Below, in pieces: positions 12,601-24,619 of a stretch of DNA of 64,000 bases. The DNA is from Petrosia ficiformis (Eukaryota > Porifera > Demospongiae > Haplosclerida > Petrosiidae): positions 6,705,201 through 6,769,200 of the forward strand of contig OX345638.1 in assembly GCA_947044365.1 (NCBI GenBank), in the 5' to 3' direction. A program made the translations under genes and the position numbers. Under the pieces are notes generated by a model, which searched no databases, was not told where the DNA came from, and saw nothing but the letters and a program-made list of their open reading frames with translations. Numbering within the stretch: position 1 is the first letter of the stretch; every line of letters begins with the position of its first letter.

Positions 12601-15600
12601 TCCTTTGATTCCTCTGTACTGGCATCACTATCATCATCTAAGAAATTATAATTATAATTATGCTCCTTACTATAGTAACAATACATACCTTCACTATCAT
12701 CGCTGCTTCTTTGTCTTTTAGCTGAAGGTAGTTCCTCTGACTCTTCACTATTTCGTTTTCTACCTAATCTCACAACTAGTAGATGCACAGCATCTGTATA
12801 TAAATGAATCATACATAATTTATATGAAGATATTTGCTGACAAATGGCATGCAATTATCCATTCAATGCTAGTTTGTTGTACTTGCACTATTTAAGTACG
12901 TAAGAGTTTGGGATATAGCCAACATCATGTTTGAAGAACACTTAGGTGGGCGAAGAGCAGTATTACATATCCACAAAATTCTTACTGACAAGCACTCATT
13001 ATTCAGCCATTTTGTATTAAAATATAAATCCTGTTCTTTTATGTAGGTGCCCAAGCTTTCAGTACAAAAGTCATTCATATAGCAAGCATTCAAAGAACAA
13101 ACCATAAAATGTCTGTGCTATAGAGAAGGGATGTATTATATACACAATAATTATTTATGGCTAATAGTTATTTATGATGTAATGTAATACACAAACTCAC
13201 TTTCAGTAGAGTCTGATAAAGTGACTGGTAAAGTGAACAGATATAACACAATACCTATTAGACAAAACTGACGACGAGTAATACTTCCATAAAAACTATC
13301 AGTTGAAAACTCTCCGCCATCAATCCTTTCAAACTCGTAAGGTGGTATTCTTTGTTTCAGAGATGCTTTCACAAAACTAAGGTGCTTCAGCTGTTGTTTA
13401 TTCTCCAATGACACACAATGTTGTACATCTAATTTTACAGGTTGTAGGAGCTCTTTGGCAAACGAGATAGCATATACAGCACTAACGAGCTCTGTACCTT
13501 CTGGAAACTGGAATTTACCACCCACTAGAGCTTTGACCACCACCTCGCAAGTATCTGATGGAGAGATGGTACCTTGTGGAAAATGTAATCTGAAACCATA
13601 TTCTTCCCAATTGAGAGACTGGGGTTTGTCCCCTTGAATACAAAAGAGTGTTTCTCCAGCCACATGAACTCCATCAAGATGATCTGATAAATGAAGTAAT
13701 GAATACTATTAACTAATATGAGTTATTATTAACTCCTAACCTGATACTGGTACAATATAATTAAACTGTACCCCTACATGTTTGTGGTACTTGATAACCT
13801 CTGAATCATGTGAGGAGGAGATCCTCAATTCCTCAATCTTCTTAAACTCCTCCAATTGTAAATTCACAGCATTCAGTTTTGTCTCCATTTGTGTAGTTTT
13901 ATTAACAACTGTTGTGTGTAGTGACTGTAATTCTATATAAAAGAAGAGAATAATAGTTTCATGAATTATAAATAACATATTAAGTATTTATTGCATGATG
14001 TAGTAGAAAATTATGATAATGAAGAAATTCATTGACAGCAACAGGTATTGGGAGATATAGCGTTATCAAACTTATTTATTCACTGACCAGCTTGTAGTGT
14101 CCCTTTCAATTGTGAATCTAGTTCTTTCACTATCTCATCCTTCTTCTCCAACTTACTCTGTAGTTCCTCTACTTGTTCATTCTTACTAATAACTGTTGTT
14201 TGTAGTTCCTCTATCTCTGATGTAATATGATAATCAGTCATCACATAATAATACTAGTAATACTTATCTAACCTTCTTCCAATATTAACATCTTATCACT
14301 AATATCTGATTTAGGTTTATCCTCATCTACAGGTTTTGATTTCTTCTCTTCTAATGGTTCTCTTTCCAGAGTCTTCTCATTATATACTTCCATTGTCTCC
14401 TCGTCTAATGAAAACACATAATACTGCAATATATATGATATATGTATTAATATAGACCTGATGAAAGGGTAGATGTGAGTTTAGATTTCTCTTCCAAATC
14501 TGTGATCTGTTGTGTTTTTGCTAATGATGCGTCTATCATCAACAGTGTCTGGGAATCTTGTGACTCTAAACGCAAAAATACCGATATATGTATTACAGTT
14601 GGTATTAATGCTGATACTGTAATCATTTATTGTTTCAGTATCGGCAGTGTGAATAACCAATACTGCTCCACATGGCCATTGGGTGTGGTGCCTGTGAGAA
14701 GATCAGTGATGGCCGAGAAAACGAGTGGAGTTTGGCGGTACATATTTCTCAGTTTATGCAACAGATAGTAGCAGAGTATGATGTCCTTCATATTCAGAAA
14801 CTGTATCTACAATTACACATTTTCACATCAATTAAAATGAGTTAGGCTTGAAATATGTATTTCCACAAAGCAATTATAAATTGTCAATTGGTAATTATCA
14901 GTATCAGCCAAGTTTGCCCATTCAAACAATGATATCGGTGGAACGCTATCAATCTTATATAATTTGTGGTTGTATCAAAAGCACTGACATACATTATCTT
15001 TATTGTATGAAAACTCAAGAAGCACACAAATGAGTTTGAATCATCCACATATCACTATAAATCAGTTAATTATAAAGTGCTTGGTTACTATTGTGCACTC
15101 AAGGTGTAGTCTACTGTAACTCGCTTCACTCATGCTGTATGTTTATATTGACCGCACCTATTGTGCTGTAATTTTTATATTATAATTTACCTCGTCTTGT
15201 TGCTTTCAACAAAGTCTGTAGTGCATCTATTTGAGACGTGTTGTCCAATATTTCTGTTTGTAGTGGCTTGACTTCTAGAATTATGTGAAAATTTATTGCA
15301 AATTAATTCAACTGTAAAGTAACACATGACTTACGTTCCTGTATTGACTCTAGTTCTTTCACTATCTCATCCTTCTTCTCCAACTTACTCTGTAGTTCCT
15401 CTACTTGTTCATTCTTACTAATAACTGTTGTTTGTAGTGACTCTATCTCTGATGTAATAAGATAATCAGTGATCACATAATAATACTAGTAATACTCATC
15501 TAACCTTCTTCCAATATTAACATCTTATCACTAATATCTGATTTAGGTTTATCCTCATCTACAGGTTTTGATTTCTTCTCTTCTAATGGTTCTCTTTCCA

Positions 15601-18600
15601 GAGTCTTCTCATAATATACTTCCATTGTCTCCTCATCTAATGAATACACATAATACTCAATACACATATGATATATGTACTAATATAGACCTGATGAAAG
15701 GGTAGATGTGAGTTTAAGTTTCTCTTCCAAATCTGTGATCTGTTGTGTTTTTTCTAATGATGCTTTCTTTTCAATCATCAACAATGTCTGGGAATCTTGT
15801 GACTCTAAACGCAAAAATACCAATATATGTATTACAGTTGGTATTGATGCTGATACTGTAATCATTTATTGTTTCAGTATCGGCAGTGTGAATAACCAAT
15901 ACTGCTCCACATGGCCATTGGGTGTGGTGCCTGTGAGAAGATCAGTGATGGCCGAGAAAACGAGTGGAGTTTGGCAGTACATATTTCTCAGTTTATGCAA
16001 CAGATAGTAGCAGAGTATGATGTCCTTCATATGCAGAAACTGTATCTACCTTTACACATTTTCACATCAAATAAAATGAGTTAGGCTTGAAATTTTTATT
16101 TCCACAAAGCAATTATAAATTGTCAATTTGTAATTATCAGTATCAGCCAAGTTTGCCCATTCAAACAATTGGTATTGGGTAAATATGATATCAGTGGAAC
16201 CCTATCAATGTTATATAATTTGTGGTTGTATCAAAAGCACTGACATACATTATCCTTATTGTATGGAAACTCAAGAAGCACACAAATGAGTTTGAATCAT
16301 CCACATATCACTATAAATCAGTTAATTATAAAGTGCTTGCTTACTATTATGCACTCAAGGTGTAGTCTACTGTAACTCGCTTCACTCATGCTGTATGTTT
16401 ATATTGACCACACCTATTGTGCTGTAATTTTTATATTATAATTTACCTCGTCTTGTTGCTTTCTTGTTTGCTTGCATTTCATCTTTTAAAAACCCCAGTT
16501 CTAAATATCATAATATCAAGTATTCAAATCACATGTAATAAATTATATTCATTATCTGACCTTTCTCTAGTGTATCTGATTTATCTATTAATGACATCTC
16601 TCTTGTCTTTAGGTGTGTAATTTCATCACTCTTCTCTCTCATCTCAACACTTAGTTTCAATAATTCTGATTCTTTCTCAAATATCTTCTTCTCCATTATT
16701 TTCTGTGTCTTCTGAAGTTCCTCCATTTGACAATTTCTATCGTCAACTGTTGTCTGTAGTGACTTCACTTCTATAATGACAGAGCAAATTTGAAGTAATT
16801 GCAAAAAGGAGTCGAGTCACATGACTTACGTTCTTGTAGTGATTCTAGTTCTTTCTTTGTGATTTTCAATGAAGTCCGCAGTTCCTCTACTTCAGAATTT
16901 TTGTCAACAATTTCTGTTTGTAGTGTCTTGACTTCTATAATTATGGGAAAAGGTATTTGAAATTAATTCGACTGTAAAGTAACATATGACTTACGTTCTT
17001 GTATTGACTCTAGTTCTTTCACTGTTTCATCCGTCTTCTCCAACTTACTTTGTAGTTTCTCTACTTGTTCATTCTTACTAACAAGTATCTCTGATGAAAA
17101 CACATAATACTCAATACACATTCGATATATGTATTAATATAGACCTGATGAAAGGGTAGATGTGAGTTTAAGTTTCCCTTCCAAATCTGTGATCTGTTGT
17201 GTTTTTGCTAATGATGCTTTCTTTTCCATCATCAGCAATGTCTGACAATCTTGCAACTCTAAGCACAAAAAAAATGAATATAATAATAAATAATTATAGT
17301 TATTTCCTTAAAGACATTCAATCTTTAGGGTTCCACCAATGTACCTATATAATACATATTGAAATTAGTATTGGTGCCCATACTATACGTTTCTATTGTA
17401 TATTGGTATTGGTAGTGCATGAATAGCCAATATCATCCACACCATTATTATAAGTTGGGTGTGGTCAGAAATTGTGCACAGAAGTGATGGTCAAGTGATA
17501 ATACTCATCTAACCTTCTTCCAATATTAACATCTTATCACTAATATCTGATTTAGATTCATCCTCATCTACAGGTTTTGATTTCTTCTCTTCTAATGGTT
17601 CTCTTTCCAGAGTCTTTTCTTTCATTGTCTCCTCATCTAATGAAAACACATAATACTCAATACACATTCAATAGATATGATATATGTATTACTATAGACC
17701 TGATGAAATTATGTACTAGGTATACAGCAAAAGGAATAAGGGGAGAGCTAAAGGTTCCTGGCCTCACCATGGCCTCTTCTCTCTGAAAGGTTACCTTTAA
17801 GATAAACCATTTTGAGTGCCTTTCAAAAGTACTAAAAATGCTTCATTTGTACATGCTTTAGAAATGTTGAAATTACAATGTATAACTAAAACGTAGTCAA
17901 ATTAATGAGATAAAAGGTGGAGCTGGAATGCTGGATGGGATTGTTGAATGTGGTTTTTGTTTTGTGTTCTGAAACTTTTTTAAGTGCCACTACATTGATG
18001 TTGCTAGGTTTTTTGGTAGTGCTACACTAGGAATGACTGCATAACACTGTGAGCTGTCTGTGTGTTTGTTCTTTGACACCACAAAGTTTAATCAAAACCA
18101 AACAACAGAGTGTAAAAACTGTAAAAACTGTAAAAATTAAAAACTGTTCTGGGGTCTATTGATACCTCAATCACCATTTGTAATTTTTACTAATTTGTTG
18201 GCAACAAACATACGCCTCATAACACAACTAAGACTGAGTACCTTTCCTTCTAGCTACATGTACGTGTGGAAAGCATTGGAAATAAAATTAGTAAATTGTA
18301 TAATTATAATTATATTATGTAAATGTGTACAGCTACTCACTTGAATCTTCTGCAGCTTTTGGTATATCCTGCACACAATGGAAAAAAATGTAGTAACTCA
18401 ATCACACAATACTAACAAATCAGTATATGTACATGTAACTATATATCAGTGAAGGTAGACAATAGTACATTGTTAATCTATCTGTCTTGAGGACATTCTT
18501 TGAGTTGAGACATACTATCGCCTCATGTATAAATTGAGTATTAAAATTTGCATAATAATTAGACATGGGAGATTCATCAGTTCTTTTTACACAATCTATT

Positions 18601-21600
18601 AAATTATACAAAAGGAACTCATAAAATGCTAGAAATATATATTTACTGAATGTGTAAAACATTTACATTAAGACTTACCTGTATTGTGTGATACCATGCA
18701 TTACGTTGACTATCGTACTCAAATAACATCTTACAACTTCGACAAAATTTCACTAATGGTTTTGGAAGGTACTCGTAATTGTTCAAGTCATGGCATAACA
18801 AAGCATATGCGAACGACAATTTGGGAAAAAAAGTTTGGATACGGAACAGAGCATGTCGACAACATCTATCAACCTCTGTACATATAGCGGTAAGTTCAGC
18901 TTGATCATTAGACGGCAGTTTCATTTCAACAGAGTCATGATGAAACACCAGAGTCAAATTAAACCCCTTCTGAACTACAAGTGTGACTGTGTTATGTTCT
19001 TTCGTAGGATACAGTTTCACGTTCATAGTTAATATCTCAGAAGTCATAAACTCCTGAACAAACATTCCTATCATATCTGGTGGCATTATCTTGGATTGAT
19101 AAACAATATACAAGGACGACTGTTCTCTGACTGTACACAGACCTCCAGATTTTGCTGATGGGATGAATAAGTATACTTCACTCTCCAGTGATTCAAGATA
19201 TATTATTTTTGATTTATTAATCTCCACAGCTAAGCCAGCATTACAAACAGCAGGAACAACTATATCTGTAGCCTCATCTCCAATCAGCTCCTTTATTTCA
19301 TCTATACTAATGAATCCATAGGTGGCATGCAGATCATTTGTTGGGTCAAAAAGACGAAAAAGGTGGTTAATAAATACAAATGGCTCCAAAATAACCTCGT
19401 TGGGTAAGATGTCTTTTATGTAAAGAATGTCACAATATCCTGTGAAATCGTGAAGAAACTCCATGACATCCTTATCATCCATTTTTAACTGTTCTCCTAG
19501 CTTTTTAACCTCGTCAAGCGGGATATATAATTTTTTAGTGGAGTGAAGTTTGCTCTGCAAAAATATCCAGGATAATTCGAGATTCAACATGGCAAATTTT
19601 CTTTCCATCACAAGGCTTTCCATGCGTATTTTCAAGTCATTCAAATCCTTATTGTCATCAGGATTAATAGCTACAACTCCACCTAATATTTTTGATGGTA
19701 GACCTTGTCTATGTACCTCATTCTTGAGTTCACGTTCTAGTTTACTAACGTGTTCTTTAATGCTATCAGGAGATAGGCTTCCTTCGTGAAGTGCTATGAA
19801 AAGAGTGGAGGGTGAATCACAGTCTTCAGTACCAAGATATGTCACTGCAGCAAACCGTACGAGAAACAATAATCGAGACTTGATCAATGAAATAGATCTT
19901 GCGGATGCATTCGATAGAATAGGCGGTTCAGATAAATGAGGCACATCATTCTCCAGGCTAAGAAATGAAAGACCAAATCGTCGACTACAATATCTTGCAA
20001 TGACAATAAAAAAATCATAAGCTCCTCTATTTGCTACCATTTCAACGAAGTTGACAAATGACATTCCATCTGGCAATGATTTCTTGATTTTTGGATCAAG
20101 ATCGCTGCGTTGTAAAAATGTGTTAACATCATTATAGACTTCTCGCAGATGATTATTAAGACTTTTGTCTTCAAAGCCTTCACCATCATTGAGATCCATA
20201 TCTACCGTCAACTCAACTTTTTGTTGAGGTTGTAAACTTGAAATGGAAGAGCTATAAACAAATGTGTGCATTGCTTTAGGTGTCCATTCCATCCATATAA
20301 GTTCTCTAAATGGACGTTCCCCAGCAACTACAATACGATAAGATGATAAGCCTTTAGGAACATAACAGAAAAATGGCGAATGGGGTGATGATGTGTCTTT
20401 TACTTTTGTTGGAGAGATTAGCACTTCATTCATTAACTTACGCATGAGGTATGATTTCCCACAATCAGGTATCCCTGCAACAACTAATAGCACTAGATTA
20501 CATGAGACTCGCTCTTGAAGAATTTTAGTAGAGAATAGTTGTTTGCCTAAAAAAATAAATGACTAATTTACATAGCATAAATCTTTCAACAACAACAATG
20601 AATACACTGACACTTGCTCTATTTTACTGCTTCATGCTTTGTTTTATAACATTTATGTGCATTAGAGACGCATTGATAATTCAATGATTAGCTATTAACC
20701 AATACCAATACAATAATATTGGTTATATTAATTGGTATTGGTTAATAGCTAATCACTGTACAGACAATGATTATGTAATTACTATTCTTTTACAATATCA
20801 ATAGAGTAATGTAAGAGACTACAAATTTTGAGTTACACTTATTAAAAAATCTCAAAGATGTCAATCACAAAAATCATACTTTGGGTGGGGCTCAATTGTG
20901 TCCAGTTACCACACTCCTCATGAATAATCAATAACGGCAATGTTGTCATGTTAGCCCCCTCCCTCCCCCCCAAACCTAATTTGCTTTATAATTATAATTA
21001 TCACTTCAGTTTTTATGGCCCGTAGGGCCATCCCTATAATTGCTTTCCACGGGGTTTAATGTATATATATTATATATATATATATGTTTGTGTCACTTGC
21101 GCGACTATGCGTTGTATACGTAGTTAAGGAAGTTGCGTCATTCCCGGGGGCTCGGTCAATTAATGGGCGTGGCGCGTAAAACAACGCGCGTTCGACGAGC
21201 TACAGACAAGCCAGGAAGATTCAGAAACTGCTAATAACTGTTGTATATAGCAGAGAAACAGTATAAATATTATGCAAGAATCTTTAGCAAGTAAGTATAA
21301 TAAGTTGTTAAGTTTCAGATATGAGGAAGTCATCATTTAGAACCTTGTAGGAGTACTTCAGTCAGTTCATCAAAGATCTGTGTACTTAGACTGCAGTCAG
21401 GCTTACACTTACTTCTTCAGGCCCCAGCTTTCGAGTACACAGAAAGGTAGAGACACTAGTGCCATCAGCAATGCTTAATACATAGTCATCACAAAGCAAA
21501 TATAGGGATGTTTTTTTCTCTCTATATACACTTGTTAATGAGTACTACTACATAACTACCTTCTTCTCAGTGTATATAAGTAATACAATAATTTGTATGA

Positions 21601-22799
21601 AACCAATAAGAGATGAAAAATATGATTGCAATGCTGGTTTGATATCCCAAAATCAACTCCCAAGGTTATCAAATCAACTTTCAAGATATTGCAAATACAT
21701 TTTTGTTAGGAGTTGATGTTAGGTTTCTTTGTTTGTAATAACAATTCATTCAATGCAATATTCAGTTGTACTAATACATCAACACTGGTTTCTATGCCAA
21801 CAAACTACAATAACACAATCCTTGTGAGAGAAAAAACACATGAATACTGTAGCATAAATTGCAATAGCTCATGATTATGCTCTCAAATATCCAATGAATA
21901 TTATTACAATTATGATATACATGATATGATATACATATTTACAATTGCATAAAAATTATCAACAGAAGTAAGATAGGCATAGTACAGCAATGTCCATCAC
22001 TTCGACCTCACATAATTGTAGAGGGCATGATTCATTCATTTTAAGACAAAGCTAGGTAATCCTTTGTAGCTCAACTAAATGGCAACTGAGATGTGCAGTT
22101 GCCTCAAGCTCACTGCTGCAGGGCATATCATCTTAGCTATCTCTTACAATTGTGCATATATACCATTTGTATAATATAAGATCCATCACATTCCTCTACT
22201 ATACTGCAGCAATCTCAAAAGCAATATCTGATGTACTAGATTATATATCCTCAAATACATTGGTACCATAACACTTAATCATCCCTCCTGACCCCCTGGG
22301 ACCCTTAATTCCCTATAAAATAAAATATCTCATGAACAATGAGACCAAAAGTATATAGCAATGATGAATCACACATGTAATTAAATAATTAATATCAACT
22401 TACCTGTACAATAACTGCATTGACATGGATGTTCTCTCACTATCGTCAGAGCAGCTTTTTTGTGCACACTTGCAATAGCAAGACATAGATCTCTCCAGGT
22501 GGGACGATGTTGTTCATTACTACTGCTTAGCCACAGATCAAGCATGTCACGCATACATCCACTTTCAGACTCCATATTACTTTCAGCAATAGCGTCTAGA
22601 GAACTTGTACTGATTCCTAGTGTTAGTCCAATTTTCTTCCAATTTGCATAAAACTGGACACAAGTTGTAAAGATCTCATTGCGAGCATCCTTATCTATTG
22701 AAATAAATCACTTAACGCTTAAAAATGCAGAAGAAATTAGTCACAATGGCTCTTACCTAGAATCTGAGTGCATGAGCCATCATCATTCCTTGTAGCCAT
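9259..22799 (-). CDS. Gene C: Death - degenerate ROCO - coiled coil - ZU5 - beta region - CARD-like protein
   Basis: Exons (high to low): 22757-22799 (ATG 22799), 22404-22694, 18679-20546, 18341-18368, 17514-17636, 17145-17258, 16995-17090, 16830-16934, 16561-16770, 16447-16500, 15691-15804, 15505-15636, 15335-15448, 15191-15274, 14458-14565, 14273-14404, 14088-14216, 13741-13932, 13201-13683, 12689-12793, 12557-12637, (12244-12426 doubtful), 11777-11884, 11361-11488, 11141-11296, 10214-10394, 10083-10148, 9259-9623. Without the doubtful exon these sum to 5,610 nt (1,869 residues). Death lies at about residues 16-111, P-loop GIPDCGKS at about 136-143, COR-like region to about 734, heptad coil to about 1312, ZU5 1313-1473, basic/acidic linker to about 1571, beta region 1572-1726, CARD-like 1749-1869. 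The family suggests a cytoplasmic signalling scaffold. Exon choice is by eye; isoforms are likely because almost all exons are phase 1-1. Confidence 0.75.
11925..12190. repeat. TACAG pentanucleotide satellite
   Basis: About 265 bp of TACAG units with variants such as AGAGCACAGC, sitting in an intron of gene C. Because the unit is five bases and poor in stops, it creates overlapping open frames on both strands; these are artefacts. Confidence 0.95.
12244..12426 (-). pseudogene. Gene C exon with apparently mutated splice acceptor
   Basis: An open segment (VPNKSLPEV ... PLDCTVQ) ends in a good phase-1 donor (CAAG/GTGAG). Its expected start is [G]AT, as in sister exons, but the two bases before it read AA rather than AG (12427-12428), and an in-frame TGA lies just upstream. 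The exon is 183 nt and phase 1-1, so skipping it leaves the frame intact. It may be dead or use an unseen acceptor. Confidence 0.4.
13201..13683 (-). other. ZU5-domain exon of gene C
   Basis: The exon encodes 161 residues with the ZU5 pattern: WEEYGFRLHFPQGTI, VVVKALVGGKFQFPEGTELV, then PVKLDVQHC and PPYEFERIDGGEF. It is closely related to the exon at 62784-63290 and more distantly to 35202-35743. ZU5 domains occur in ankyrins, UNC5 and PIDD, where they cap or autoinhibit neighbouring modules. Confidence 0.85.
13741..17636 (-). other. Coiled-coil exon array of gene C
   Basis: About fourteen small phase 1-1 exons encode heptad-rich Glu/Lys/Leu sequence. They fall into a few recurring types: a DEET...MLILEE acidic exon (17514, 15505, 14273), an SQDSQTLL...TSTLSS exon (17145, 15691, 14458), a VSKNEQVEELQ exon (16995, 15335, 14088) and a VK-LQTE exon (16830, 15191). 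This indicates repeated exon duplication. The product should be a long helical rod for oligomerisation. Confidence 0.85.
14255..16450. repeat. 1.23-kb tandem duplication inside gene C
   Basis: The block from about 14255-15310 is repeated at about 15488-16450 with a constant offset of 1,233 bp near its centre, including exons and a ~600-bp intron containing CTCCACATGGCCATTGGGTG. Partial third-copy material occurs at 17090-17730. It lengthens the coiled coil by exon duplication. Confidence 0.85.
18679..20546 (-). other. ROCO-like NTPase/COR exon of gene C, degenerate G motifs
   Basis: A single 1,868-nt exon. A Walker A motif (GIPDCGKS) is intact about 25 residues in. Where the gene D paralogue has DTGGQPEF, this protein has PDGMSFVNF, and where D has ATHKD it has IALHEG. 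G3 and G4 are therefore lost. The COR-like segment (ELSWIFLQSKL ... EFLHDFTGYCDILY ... ILEPFVFINHLF) is well preserved, as is a C-terminal CxxC element (FCRSCKML). I infer a pseudo-GTPase scaffold. Confidence 0.7.
20547..22403. other. Large intron of gene C with repeats
   Basis: It contains a 25-bp-arm inverted repeat at 20685-20755 (TTAGCTATTAACCAATACCA and its complement) and the second full 482-bp MITE at 21029-21510. The rest is AT-rich sequence with no supported exon. Confidence 0.7.
21029..21510. repeat. 482-bp MITE-like element, second full copy
   Basis: It has the same inverted ends (CATCCCTATAATTGCTTT / AAAGCAAATATAGGGATG) and internal order as 1703-2183, with small internal differences and a longer TA run. 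It is inserted in the intron between the Death and ROCO exons of gene C. Confidence 0.8.
22404..22694 (-). other. Death-domain exon of gene C
   Basis: The exon encodes about 97 residues with W at WKKIG, then a LWLSSS and PTWRDLCLAIA pattern typical of Death-domain helices 2-6. It ends CQCSYCT at a good donor. The preceding 43-nt exon supplies the start MATRNDDGSCTQIL. Confidence 0.8.
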
Positions 22800-22869
22800 T
22801 GCTCTTGCAACCGGTAAACTCCCGTCTCTGAGCTGCTGTTTTGGCACATCAAGCCGCACCCTATTTTGG

Positions 22870-22879
22870 GTCACGTGAC
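22870..22879. promoter_or_regulatory. Palindromic E-box upstream of gene C
   Basis: GTCACGTGAC lies about 71 bp upstream of the gene C ATG in a locally GC-richer 130-bp stretch. The decamer is the palindromic E-box bound by bHLH-Zip factors of the MITF/TFE/USF type in animals. A promoter role is inferred from position only. Confidence 0.4.
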
Positions 22880-23230
22880 TGCCTGTGCACGGACAGTCGA
22901 CACCACGCCCTCAACGTTGATGAATACTGCAGTAGTGAGTAGTACTGACACTTGTGAGTCACTGTGATCTCGAGTCACTTGGACCATGTACCAGTGGCTG
23001 TTAATAAACAAGAAGTGTTCCTCTCGAACTAAAGACATCGAGCCAAAGGAATCAAGATATCTTTAAAATCTTCAGTGGCACAGATTTCTTTGGTAGGGTG
23101 TGTTTTTAGCCTCCTCTGTGTCATTTGGGGTGGATAAAATTGCTCAGTCTTTTTGTGTCACTTTCAAAAAATAATAGATTCAATTGATTTGTCCAAACTT
23201 AGGGTGAGTTCATAATGCTAAGTAAAACTA

Positions 23231-23495
23231 TTAGTCTTGCCAGGCCAGCCCCTCACACGCTACGCGGGAAGAGGGTCTGGTCAGGCTAAGTGTATAAAGT
23301 ATGCATGAGTTGCAGCAGCTGGGGTGGGTATCTTAAGTGGATGAAATTAATTAAAACTGAGGTGTTTACATACTTTATACACTTAGCCTGTGGTTAACAC
23401 GCCACAAAAACTGTGGCGTGATAAACACGAATGCAACATGCGAGTTTGACCAGACCCTCCCGCATAGCGTGTGAGGGGCTGGCCTTGCAAGACTA
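23231..23495. repeat. Fold-back MITE with probable 8-bp target duplication
   Basis: The two ends are long inverted repeats: TAGTCTTGC-AGGCCAGCC on the left, its complement on the right, plus a second inner pair around CACTTAGCCTG. TAAAACTA directly flanks both sides (23223-23230 and 23496-23503), as expected for a hAT-type target-site duplication. Confidence 0.7.
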
Positions 23496-23959
23496 TAAAA
23501 CTATATGTATGTATATAATTATAAATTATAATAGTTATCATAAATTTGTAGTAATGCACTAATAATGAGATGTTTTGAGTTATCGAATAATAATATGATC
23601 ATAATTAACCTCTAAACACTCATTGTTTTGCTATTTTCTACAAAATATGTATTTAAATTCATAGCTGCTCTTCATGGATGCCAAATGTAGTATATTATGT
23701 TAGCTGTTTAAGAATTTGGAACCATTTTAAAAAATCTGAGCAGATATTCCAAAAAGATTAATAATATCATCAATAGACCACACCCAATAAGCGAAGGGGT
23801 GGGTACCCAGACTAGCAACAGAAAGTAGTTTTTGGTATCCGGATATTCGCTTACATGTAGTTTAACGAACGAATATCAGGATATTTGCTTGCTTTCAGAG
23901 AAATTTTTTCATTTTTCATAACTTGTGTAACTTGTTTCTAGTGAGATATCAAATATTAG

Positions 23960-24036
23960 AGTACGTTTACGTTGAGTTGGCACCAAACTAAATTATATTA
24001 TCATTTAGTTTGGTGCCAACTCAACGTGAACGTACT
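23960..24036. repeat. Near-perfect 34-bp-arm hairpin
   Basis: AGTACGTTTACGTTGAGTTG...AAAT is followed after about 9 bp by its reverse complement with a single mismatch. It could form a stable cruciform or RNA hairpin. No flanking duplication is obvious. Confidence 0.85.
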
Positions 24037-24447
24037 TTAGCTCACCATTTTGCTGTTACCAGTTGCTATAGATGTTGATAACAACAGCCAAAGTTGTTAA
24101 AACTATCTATTCAGTGTAGAAAGCTGGTAACACAGAGCAAGAAACTTCTACACGGCCATTTTATTGCAATTATAATTTCACATGTTCAGTTTCTTCACGT
24201 GCACTGTTTACGCTGTCTGGATGCTAAAAATACATTCGAATACCAAAATAACGAGCGAATATCTGAACAGAGCAAATATTCATTGCAGCCCTACTAACCA
24301 CCCAAATTCATATTGTTGGGTTTGCACGTGTTAACGCACACGCACAAATGACATTAAGGACAAATTGATGTGGGTATCAATTTTGATGTGGTGGAGGATG
24401 AAAAATTAAAACTCAACAGTCCCTGGCCTAATGAGATTTCGAGAATC

Positions 24448-24619
24448 AGTTAGTCTCGCTATACAGCCCCTCCCACTCTACAAGCCATTTTAAACGCCAC
24501 TCAAGTGAAGTGGGCTGTACTTAAGGACTAGTGGATATCTGGCATTTCTCTGAATGAATGCTAGTATACCAAACCCTCCCTGTCTCATAGAGTGGGAGGG
24601 GCTAGCAAGTGAGACTAAT
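24448..24619. repeat. Short inverted-repeat element
   Basis: TTAGTCTCGCTA-ACAGCCCCTCCCACTCTA on the left is mirrored by TAGAGTGGGAGGGGCTAGCA-GAGACTAA on the right. It is a MITE-like structure without clear target duplication. Confidence 0.7.

Noticed and set aside
22930..23100. Possible divergent plus-strand first exon opposite gene C
   Set aside because: An open run (LELKTSSQRNQDIFKIFSG) ends near a GT, but an in-frame stop precedes it with no ATG or convincing acceptor.
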